A stretch of 32,406 bases of DNA from UBA6016 sp964568395 (GTDB taxonomy: Bacteria; Campylobacterota; Campylobacteria; Campylobacterales; UBA6016), in the NCBI GenBank assembly GCA_964568395.1, contig CAZMPN010000019.1, positions 1-32,406 of the forward strand. The letters are read 5' to 3'. Under the pieces are notes generated by a model that was not told the origin of the DNA, did no database searches, and worked only from the letters and a program-made list of their open reading frames with translations. Numbering within the stretch: position 1 is the stretch's first letter; the number at the start of each line of letters is the position of its first letter. Positions 7,698 through 14,849 of the stretch are shown one piece after another. The translations under genes were made by a program, and so were the position numbers.

Positions 7698-8075
7698 CTA
7701 TTTTTTCGCCTTTTTGGCGTACGCGTCTTTGACTTTTTCCTCTACGACGCCGAGGCTATCGAAAGGCTTCAGTATATAACTGTCGGCCCCTTGTCTGTGG
7801 CTTGAGAGCACCCTGTCCAAGGTCGAATAAGCCGTCATCATTATTACGAGCGCATCCGGCTCCATGCTCTTGATTTTTTCCAAGACGGCTATGCCGTCCA
7901 TCTGCGGCATCATGATGTCCAGCAGCACGACATCCGGCTTGACGTTTGAAAAACTGGAAAGCGCTATTTCCGGATTGTTGTATGTAGAAACCGAAAAATC
8001 TCTATTTTTTGAAAACCATTTCTCTAGCATCGAAGTTATTTGAGCTTCATCGTCGACGATCATTAGCTTTATCAT
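7698..8075 (-). CDS. Single-domain response regulator (CheY-like)
   Basis: A stand-alone receiver domain of 125 aa with a complete phosphorylation site: acidic pair Asp8/Asp9, phospho-acceptor Asp53 (LLDIMMP), Thr81 and Lys103 (ILKPFD). It has no output domain, so it likely signals by protein contact or passes phosphate on. Its ATG overlaps the stop of the chemoreceptor gene (ATGA), so the two are translationally coupled. With the kinase one gene further up, this suggests the three work in one pathway. It lacks the Tyr-based features of the CheY at 19266-19640 and is a distinct protein. Confidence 0.93.
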   Translation of the reverse strand: MIKLMIVDDEAQITSMLEKWFSKNRDFSVSTYNNPEIALSSFSNVKPDVVLLDIMMPQMDGIAVLEKIKSMEPDALVIMMTAYSTLDRVLSSHRQGADSYILKPFDSLGVVEEKVKDAYAKKAKK

Positions 8076-9388
8076 TTTTTGCCCTCTTCAAAAAGTTCTT
8101 TGATGGCCATTTTCATAAGCTGCGCGGTTTTTTCGGCAACGATAGCGTCTAGCGCCTCTCCGACGCCTACGCTGGCGTTCTCAATCGCATGCACTTTTTC
8201 CTCAACCTCTTTTTTGCTGCAAGCGATAACCTGCCCTCCGCCGCATTTTTGGGCAAGTTCATTCGCAAATCCATGCACTATAGAGTGTGGTTTTTCCAAT
8301 TTCGGATAGCTAGGCATATCACCGAACTGTTTTTTGCCGACGCCGTCTTCATACCACTTTCCAAGACGGCAGCTATGGTGGTCGACTTTGTTAAACTCGA
8401 TAGATTGGCCGAATAGGTACGCATAGAGGTTGTTTTTGTAGATGACGTGGTCGATTTTTGCTAGATTGACGAATACGTGGTTCGATATATCCAGCGTTTC
8501 GAATACCGCCCTTGCCGCATTCTTTTGGAACATATCAAGCTTTTCGGAGAAGCTGTCGACATGCCCCTTGGTTACGCCGACTATCTCGCCGATCTCTTCG
8601 GTACCCCTTTGCGTATCACTGATCTCCTGCTGCATCGTCTGGACGACTATCGCTATCTCTTTAGTGGCTTTCTGGGTCTTCTCCGCCAGCTTTCCTACTT
8701 CGCTTGCGACAACGGCAAATCCCCTGCCCTGTTCGCCGGCCCTAGCCGCCTCTATCGCCGCGTTTAGGGCAAGCAGATTTGTCTGCTCGGCGATATCTTT
8801 GATCAGCATAATGACGCTTGAGATTTCATTGCTTCTATCAACAAGGGAGTTCATCATGGTATTCGCTTCGCTCATAAGAGTAAAGAGCTTGTCCATGCTG
8901 CTTACTATGTTTTCGAGTATCTCCATGCCTTCCGTGGAGCTCTCGGCCGTCTCTTTGGACTGCGCTATCATCGTATCAAATTTGGAGAGCATCTCTACGA
9001 AAGCTTTTTGAGTGTTTGCGAGTGCGTTTTTGATGCTTTGCTGATGCATAGCTATCAGCTCGTCGTCGTTTTTGAGATTGTTTTCCCTTCTCGATAGCGC
9101 AACAAGCAGTGTGCCGTCCGAAAGCCTTTTCGTCTTTACGTCCGCCTCGCAAGTCTCGTCCTCTATCTTTTTTACCCCGGCGAACAGCTCGGTTTTGAAC
9201 TTGGATATTTTGTTTGGGAATTCGGGACAATTCTCGTTTTTAAACAATATATTTGCGTTATCGTCTATAACAAATATGCCCTCGTCTACGCTAAATCCGG
9301 CAAGTTCCTTATAATACTCAACCTCTTTTTTTAAAGATCGTATCTCTTGTTCGTATTTTTCGCAATCGGCTTTGGACGAAAAAAACAT
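8072..9388 (-). CDS. Soluble chemoreceptor with C-terminal zinc-binding CZB domain (TlpD-like)
   Basis: A 438-aa methyl-accepting chemotaxis protein with no membrane segment. After an N-terminal coiled coil (about 7-30) comes a PAS-like stretch (30-100). The signalling hairpin follows (about 110-300), with the conserved tip IAEQTNLLALNAAIEAARAGE at 199-219. A CZB domain (about 303-372) carries likely zinc ligands His314, His337/338, Cys340 (CRLGKWY) and His368. This matches the layout of Helicobacter pylori TlpD, a cytoplasmic receptor for energy or oxidative stress signals. Its ATG overlaps the kinase stop (TAATG), with GAGGAG upstream. No cheA, cheW, cheR or cheB is in the window, so coupling to the core chemotaxis array must use genes elsewhere. 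Confidence 0.93.
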   Translation of the reverse strand: MFFSSKADCEKYEQEIRSLKKEVEYYKELAGFSVDEGIFVIDDNANILFKNENCPEFPNKISKFKTELFAGVKKIEDETCEADVKTKRLSDGTLLVALSRRENNLKNDDELIAMHQQSIKNALANTQKAFVEMLSKFDTMIAQSKETAESSTEGMEILENIVSSMDKLFTLMSEANTMMNSLVDRSNEISSVIMLIKDIAEQTNLLALNAAIEAARAGEQGRGFAVVASEVGKLAEKTQKATKEIAIVVQTMQQEISDTQRGTEEIGEIVGVTKGHVDSFSEKLDMFQKNAARAVFETLDISNHVFVNLAKIDHVIYKNNLYAYLFGQSIEFNKVDHHSCRLGKWYEDGVGKKQFGDMPSYPKLEKPHSIVHGFANELAQKCGGGQVIACSKKEVEEKVHAIENASVGVGEALDAIVAEKTAQLMKMAIKELFEEGKK

Positions 9389-11322
9389 TAAGACTCCTCG
9401 TTTTTCTTAAAAACAATCTCAAAAACAGCGCCTTCGCTTTTGTTGGCGGCGGATATAGTCCCGTTATGGTCTTCGACTATTGTTTTTGCTATATTCAGAC
9501 CTACTCCCATACCGCTTTGCGGTTTTGAGCTTTTGAAAATCTCAAATATATGTGGAAGTATCGATTCTTCTATGCCGCCGGCGTTGTCTTTGATAGTTAC
9601 GTTTATTGTATCCAACTTTTCTAAAACTTCGATATCAATAAAACGCTCGCCAAATGGGAGTTTTGATTTATTGAACTCGTCTAGCGCATTATTCAAAATA
9701 ATTATCCATACCTGCTCTAGTCTCTGCGGGGTAGCCATCATCATTATCCGCTCGCCGTCTTTATCGAGCAACATATCAAACGGCCGCCCGTTCACTCTTA
9801 TGTTGCATATCTGTTTTGCCCTGTTATAGACCATTCTAAGGGAGTAGACTATCGTCGTATAGACGTTTATCGGCATCTTCTCGTCTTTGCTCACGCCGGC
9901 AATCTCGCGCATAGACTCCACTATGCTCGCCATACGCTTGATGCCGTCCTCCATGGCGTCGCAATAGGTTATCAACTCATCCTTAAGCTCACAATCGCAA
10001 CCGCTCTGCAAATCCATCTTAAGTATCTCGAGATTGCCTTTTATGTAGGTAAGCGGGGTATTTATCTCATGCGTTATCCCGGCGGCCAACTTTCCTATTG
10101 AGCTTAGCTTGATATTGTTTATCTGCTGCTGGCGCATAAACTCTAGTTCCGTTATATCTACGAAACTAAAGATGTTGTAGTGCCTATTGTGGACCATCTT
10201 GTCGCTAATGGTGCTAACCCTGACCGCATAGTAGCGCTCTTCTCCATCCGGAGTAAGCATGGCCACTTTTCTATGGCGCTTGTCCCCGTCGGTCAGCAGC
10301 TTTTTGAATTTTTTGTACCTGTCTTTATAGCCCGATCCGGTCAAATCGTCCTTGCTCAAAAATCCGTCGCGTATCAAAAACCTATCGTATATCGCTCCGC
10401 CGTTTTTATAAAACTCGGACATACTGTCGACTTCCAGCATTTTTAGCATGGCCTTATTGGCTATCGTGATTTCAAATCTGTCGTCGGTAACCACTATAAG
10501 CGATTCGTCCGCATTGAATATGGACTGGAGATTTCTATGGCTCATATCCCTGATGCCGGTTATATCGAAGGATATTCCCACATACTCGACTATTTCACCC
10601 TCTACGCCGAGTATAGGCACTATCGTATTATCGACGAAGAAACTCTCCCCGTCCTTTGTCCTGTTCTCGATTACGCTTTTCCATATTTTTTTGTTTTTGA
10701 TATCGTGCCACATTGCCCTAAAGAGCCCCTTCGGGGTTTCCGGATGTCTGACTATCGAGTGGGAGTGTCCGATCGCCTCCTCTTTTGAGAAGCCCGTAGT
10801 GTGCACAAACTCGTCGTTTACGTATTTTATGACGCCGTCAGGATCGGTAATCGTAAGAATGGCTGCGGAATCCAGCGCTTTTTTATACTCCTCAAGCAGC
10901 TTTCTGTTTTTATTTGCGGCCGTTTTGGCTACCAGCGCTTCGGTAAATTCTAAGAGTATTTTTTCGAGCCTTTTAAGGTCGATAGGCTTTGGAAGATACT
11001 TGTCTATGGATAGCTCTATCGCCTCTACCAGCTTATCCCTGTCTTCAAGCGCAGTAGTAAGTACGATAAAGGCGTTCTTGTCTATCTTCTTAATCTCTTT
11101 GGACATCTCCAGCCCGTTCATAATAGGCATTACGATATCCGTTATTATGAAGGCGGGGCGCCTTTTTTTGTATATCTCGAGCCCCTCTTTCCCGTCCGCG
11201 GCCTCCAAGACCTCGGCCGAAAATCTGGATAGGAAAGTCTTTAGCACCTCTACTATAAAGGGGCTGTCGTCAACGACCAGAATGCTAAAATCGACGCTCT
11301 CACTTGTCTTTAAGTTCGACAT
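9388..11322 (-). CDS. Histidine kinase with N-terminal receiver and two PAS domains
   Basis: A 644-aa soluble hybrid sensor kinase. Order: receiver domain (about 12-125, phospho-acceptor Asp62, Lys112), coiled linker, Aer-type PAS/PAC (about 145-260, with SIVRHPETP and NRTKDG), a second divergent PAS (about 265-395), then a dimerisation domain with phospho-His418 in AAGITHEINTPL. A HATPase follows (NNALDEF, DNAGG and GMGVGLNIAK). It has no transmembrane segment. I choose ATG 11322 over GTG 11343 because GAGG precedes it and the sequence reads into the receiver fold. The gene overlaps the upstream REC gene by 23 bp and the chemoreceptor by 1 bp. The N-terminal receiver suggests that it is itself an intermediate in a relay. 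Confidence 0.93.
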   Translation of the reverse strand: MSNLKTSESVDFSILVVDDSPFIVEVLKTFLSRFSAEVLEAADGKEGLEIYKKRRPAFIITDIVMPIMNGLEMSKEIKKIDKNAFIVLTTALEDRDKLVEAIELSIDKYLPKPIDLKRLEKILLEFTEALVAKTAANKNRKLLEEYKKALDSAAILTITDPDGVIKYVNDEFVHTTGFSKEEAIGHSHSIVRHPETPKGLFRAMWHDIKNKKIWKSVIENRTKDGESFFVDNTIVPILGVEGEIVEYVGISFDITGIRDMSHRNLQSIFNADESLIVVTDDRFEITIANKAMLKMLEVDSMSEFYKNGGAIYDRFLIRDGFLSKDDLTGSGYKDRYKKFKKLLTDGDKRHRKVAMLTPDGEERYYAVRVSTISDKMVHNRHYNIFSFVDITELEFMRQQQINNIKLSSIGKLAAGITHEINTPLTYIKGNLEILKMDLQSGCDCELKDELITYCDAMEDGIKRMASIVESMREIAGVSKDEKMPINVYTTIVYSLRMVYNRAKQICNIRVNGRPFDMLLDKDGERIMMMATPQRLEQVWIIILNNALDEFNKSKLPFGERFIDIEVLEKLDTINVTIKDNAGGIEESILPHIFEIFKSSKPQSGMGVGLNIAKTIVEDHNGTISAANKSEGAVFEIVFKKNEES

Positions 11323-11884
11323 AGTCGGTCTTTTCCTCGTCACTTTCTATCTTGCCGACTTCCAGCAGCTTGTCGACGGGAACCTTCACGCTTAGTTTGT
11401 TGAAGTTTATAGTCAGCTCCTCCGGATTCAAAGAGATCATAGGGTCTTCCTCTCTTATCTTTTTTACGAATTCGTCCTTTGCCAAATCTACGCCGCCGAG
11501 ATGGACTCCGTTTTTTACCGCATCGACAATCGGTATTACTACGCTATTGAACTCTTTTAGATCAAACGGCTTAGGGACAAAACTGTTTATGCCGAGCTGC
11601 GAAAAAGACTCTTTGGCGCTCTCGCTTAAGTGCTCGGATATGACGATAACCCTTACCGTCCCAAAGCGCGGCTGCAACCTTATTTTTTTACAAAAATCGA
11701 GACCGTTCATAAGCGGCATATTAAGGTCTGTAAATACTATGTCTATATCCGGATTCGCATTGAGTATGGCGTATGCGCTCTCTCCGTCGGCAGCTTCGTA
11801 TATGGTATTTACGGATAGCTTGGACAGGTTCGTCTTCACTATCTTTCGCATTATCTGACTATCTTCCGCTATTAGCGCCTTCAT
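11300..11884 (-). CDS. Response regulator with unrecognised C-terminal extension
   Basis: A receiver domain (1-122) with Asp53 in FTDLNMP, Ser83 and Lys105 (PKPFD). A tail of about 70 residues that I do not recognise follows. The tail contains a charged stretch (DEFVKKIREEDP), then a short predicted beta-rich segment (LTINFNKLSVKVPVDKL) and an acidic end. It has no helix-turn-helix, so DNA binding is unlikely. ATG overlaps the stop of the upstream EAL gene (ATGA), and its 3' end overlaps the kinase gene by 23 bp. This strongly suggests balanced expression and direct interaction with the kinase. The tail could be a docking element for the kinase or for an EAL protein; that is inference. Confidence 0.88.
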   Translation of the reverse strand: MKALIAEDSQIMRKIVKTNLSKLSVNTIYEAADGESAYAILNANPDIDIVFTDLNMPLMNGLDFCKKIRLQPRFGTVRVIVISEHLSESAKESFSQLGINSFVPKPFDLKEFNSVVIPIVDAVKNGVHLGGVDLAKDEFVKKIREEDPMISLNPEELTINFNKLSVKVPVDKLLEVGKIESDEEKTDYVELKDK

Positions 11885-13173
11885 ATAAAAGCCTCGTCCA
11901 ATTTTATTTCCACTTTCGAAGTAGGTATCCCGATATGGTATCCTTGCGAATAATCAACACCCATATCCAAAACTATATTCTGTATCTCTTTGGAGTGTAC
12001 GAATTCTGCGGCGGTCATGGCCTCTATGCTTCTTGAAAAACTTATCACGCTTCCTACTATCTTGCGACTAATATCGCATTTATCCAAATTTTTTATAAAA
12101 CTACCGTCTATTTTAATCAAATCAACCTCAAGTTCCAGCAGTCTCCTGAAGTTTGAGTGTTCGGTGCCGAAATCGTCAACCGACAATTTGCAGCCCATTT
12201 TCTTGATTTGCTTTAGCGTCTCCAAAGAGCTGTTGGCAACATCGGTGCTGATGCCCTCCAAAAGCTCAAAATAGACCCTGCTCGGATTTATATTGTTTGA
12301 TTCTAGTTTTTTTTCAATAAAACCAATAAAATTCGCATCTTGCAAATCCTGCTCCGTTATATTGACGGAAAAAGAGTAATCGCTTTTTGAAAAATTTCTA
12401 AACGACTCGGCTATTATGACCCTTGTGACGGAGCTTAGCATGCCGCCCTCTCTGGCGGCATCCAAAAACTCCAAAGGCAGGACAATGTTGCCGTCGTGCC
12501 TAAGACGTATAAGCGACTCGAACTTATCTATTTTGCCGCTACGGTTATTTAGAAGCGGCTGGTAAAAAGGTGTAAGATGCCCATCCGTCAGAGCCTCTTT
12601 CAGTCTTGTCTGCCAATAAAATATTTTTTGTATCTTTCTCTCTAGTTCGCCGCCCTCGACGTAGCTGCTAAAAACTTTTTTTGATCTTCCGGCCTCCATG
12701 AGAGCTATAGAGGCCCTCTTTAGAAGCTCGTCTCCGCTTCCGTATGCGACGCCGATGGATACCGATATTTTGAGCTCTATGCCGCCTATCTCTATCCCCA
12801 AAAAAGAGAGGCAGCCGTCGATTTGCTTTGCGAACTCTTCGGCTTGCGAAACCGAATTCGTCCCGAATACCACGGCAAATTCATCGCCGTAACAGCGGTA
12901 AACGGTCGCATTACTTGGAATGTTCTTTAAAAGAATTTTGCAGAAGCTTTTTAGCAATAGGTCACCGGCCTCTACGCCATACGCATTGTTTACCGTGGAA
13001 AAGCCGTTTATATTGATAAGAGCCATCGCGACGTCGCCAAAATGCGCAAGGTCGCTTCTTAACGCTCTTAGATTTAAAACACCGGTCAGATCGTCGATCT
13101 CGCAAAAAGGCTTTATCTTACCCAAAACACAGCTTGCCGCGCTCAAAACCGTCGACAGGCCGTATCTTCTCAC
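11881..13173 (-). CDS. GGDEF-EAL protein, probable c-di-GMP phosphodiesterase
   Basis: A 430-aa protein with GGDEF (about 25-170) and EAL (about 190-425) domains and no evident sensor. The GGDEF signature is YGDEF (95-99), so cyclase activity is doubtful. The EAL domain reads ESL (Glu219) but keeps the metal and catalytic residues: Asn272 region (VNIT), Glu303 (FELLEG), Asp333/Asp334 (VDDFG), Lys354, Glu390 and Gln410 (QGY). The loop after DDFGT is EHSNF rather than GYSNF. The start is GTG 13173, 3 nt after the previous stop, with AAAGG upstream. It is the shortest and most diverged of three EAL proteins in a row and lacks the receiver or PAS input of the other two. It may act as the output of a neighbour. 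Confidence 0.9.
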   Translation of the reverse strand: MRRYGLSTVLSAASCVLGKIKPFCEIDDLTGVLNLRALRSDLAHFGDVAMALININGFSTVNNAYGVEAGDLLLKSFCKILLKNIPSNATVYRCYGDEFAVVFGTNSVSQAEEFAKQIDGCLSFLGIEIGGIELKISVSIGVAYGSGDELLKRASIALMEAGRSKKVFSSYVEGGELERKIQKIFYWQTRLKEALTDGHLTPFYQPLLNNRSGKIDKFESLIRLRHDGNIVLPLEFLDAAREGGMLSSVTRVIIAESFRNFSKSDYSFSVNITEQDLQDANFIGFIEKKLESNNINPSRVYFELLEGISTDVANSSLETLKQIKKMGCKLSVDDFGTEHSNFRRLLELEVDLIKIDGSFIKNLDKCDISRKIVGSVISFSRSIEAMTAAEFVHSKEIQNIVLDMGVDYSQGYHIGIPTSKVEIKLDEAFI

Positions 13174-13176
13174 CCG

Positions 13177-14829
13177 CTAGCCTTTTATCTCTTCTACCGG
13201 GGCTGAGAAGTAAAAACCTTGCGACATATCTACGCCAAGCTCCCTCACCTTGTTAAAGACACCCTCGGAGTGCACATACTCCGCTATGGTTTTTATGCCG
13301 AGCTTTTTCGCAAATCCGACTATCGTATCGACGATAATTTGGGAGTTTTTGTCGTTGTCGATATTTTTTATCATCGAGGCGTCTATCTTTATATAGTCGA
13401 CGTTTAGCCGCAATATATGCTCGAAGTTGGAGTACCCGCTTCCGAAATCGTCTATCGCTATCTTCCCGCCTAGCTTTTTGACCATACCGATAAAATCTTT
13501 TACCTCGGCGTAATCCTCTATCCTCTCGGATTCGACTATCTCGAAAGAGACCTTCGCCCTGCCCGCATAATCCTCAAGCTTCGAATATATATAAGACCTA
13601 GTGGTATGATCTAGCATATCCTCTACGCATAGATTTATGGAAAATTCGTAACGCTTGCCGGCAAACATCTCAAAAGCCATATCGAGCATTTTTTTCGTTA
13701 TCTTCGGATAGAGCCTGTTTTTTTTGGATATATCAAGAAAATATTGAGGCGAAATACTGTTTCCGACCCCGTCTATCATTCTGGCAAGGCATTCGTATTT
13801 TTTGACTTCCAGCGTCTTATTGTCTACGATTGGCTGAAAATAAGAGATTATCCTGTCCTCTTTAATGGCGCTTCTTAGCTTTTTGCTCCATGTGAGATTA
13901 TGCGAGTATATCTCCATGACCTTTAGGCTCTCTTCATATACGACAAAACTCTTTTTTGAACGCTTCGCCTCTTTTAGCGCCATATCCGCTTTCGCAAGCA
14001 GGGAGCTTTTACCGATGGCTATCCCGGCGCTAAACGATACGGCTATCTCGTTTTCGTCATAGCTAAACGTCTCCGAATCCATCTTGTCTATGAGGTTTTC
14101 TATATACCCGCTAAATTCGTTTTTGCAAGAGGACTCTTTAAACACGGCGTACTCGTCGGCGGATAGCTTAAACACCTCATATCCGTCCTCTGACGCTATA
14201 TCTGAGAGCTTCTTGCCTATTTGTGAAAGGACTGCGTCGCCGGCCTTATGTCCGTAAAAGTCGTTGATTTCCTTAAACGAGTCCACGTTTAGTATGGCTA
14301 GCGCCGGAGCGTCGCAAAGCTCTATAATCTCGATGAGCTTTTTTCTGTTTGGCAGCAGGGTCAGGGAGTCTATGCTCTCTATTTTGTTGATTTCGGCTTT
14401 TTTCCTGGCAAGCTCTTTTTCCATGGCGACCGCTTTTGCGCACGTAAAAAAAGATTTATCGAGCCTCTCTAAAGAGATAGGTTTCGTCAAAAACCTATCG
14501 ACGCCTATCTCTATCGCCTCCATCAGATATTCGCTGCTGCCGTAAGCGGTTACGACTATAATCTTTGTTTTTGGATTTAGCTCTTTTACCGCTTTTGCCA
14601 GCTCCAACCCGCTCATCGACGGCATAATGATGTCGGTTATGACTATGTCCGGCGACTCTTTCTTGAAAATCTCCAAGGCCTCTTCGCCGTCGTTAGCCAC
14701 CAAGACATTGGGTATTATCTTGGTAAAGTGTCTTAAAAACCACTCCGCTACATCCGGCTCATCTTCAACGCATAAAAGCTTTACTTCCTTGTAGTTTTCA
14801 AGCTCAAAAAATTCCTCTAATAGCTCCAA
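13177..14829 (-). CDS. Receiver-GGDEF-EAL protein, probable phosphorylation-controlled c-di-GMP phosphodiesterase
   Basis: A 550-aa protein: receiver (about 15-130; Asp66 in VITDIIMP, Lys117), degenerate GGDEF (SADEY, 223-227) and EAL (about 325-547). The EAL domain reads ECLAR (Glu347) and keeps INL, FEIVESE, Asp460/Asp461 (IDDFGSGYSNF), IKIDAS, AEYVHSE and QGF. This predicts hydrolysis of c-di-GMP under control of a kinase, the obvious candidate being the hybrid kinase at 9388-11322. The start is TTG 14829, 20 nt after the upstream stop, with a GA/GGG-rich ribosome site (AAGGGCGGG). No ATG precedes the receiver fold. It is clearly paralogous to the next gene upstream: the GGDEF and EAL parts match almost motif for motif. 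Confidence 0.92.
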   Translation of the reverse strand: MELLEEFFELENYKEVKLLCVEDEPDVAEWFLRHFTKIIPNVLVANDGEEALEIFKKESPDIVITDIIMPSMSGLELAKAVKELNPKTKIIVVTAYGSSEYLMEAIEIGVDRFLTKPISLERLDKSFFTCAKAVAMEKELARKKAEINKIESIDSLTLLPNRKKLIEIIELCDAPALAILNVDSFKEINDFYGHKAGDAVLSQIGKKLSDIASEDGYEVFKLSADEYAVFKESSCKNEFSGYIENLIDKMDSETFSYDENEIAVSFSAGIAIGKSSLLAKADMALKEAKRSKKSFVVYEESLKVMEIYSHNLTWSKKLRSAIKEDRIISYFQPIVDNKTLEVKKYECLARMIDGVGNSISPQYFLDISKKNRLYPKITKKMLDMAFEMFAGKRYEFSINLCVEDMLDHTTRSYIYSKLEDYAGRAKVSFEIVESERIEDYAEVKDFIGMVKKLGGKIAIDDFGSGYSNFEHILRLNVDYIKIDASMIKNIDNDKNSQIIVDTIVGFAKKLGIKTIAEYVHSEGVFNKVRELGVDMSQGFYFSAPVEEIKG

Positions 14830-14849
14830 CGCCCGCCCTTCGCCTTGTG

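Noticed and set aside
11323..11343. GTG start of the hybrid kinase at 11343
   Set aside because: Adds only seven residues without a ribosome site and increases the overlap with the REC gene.
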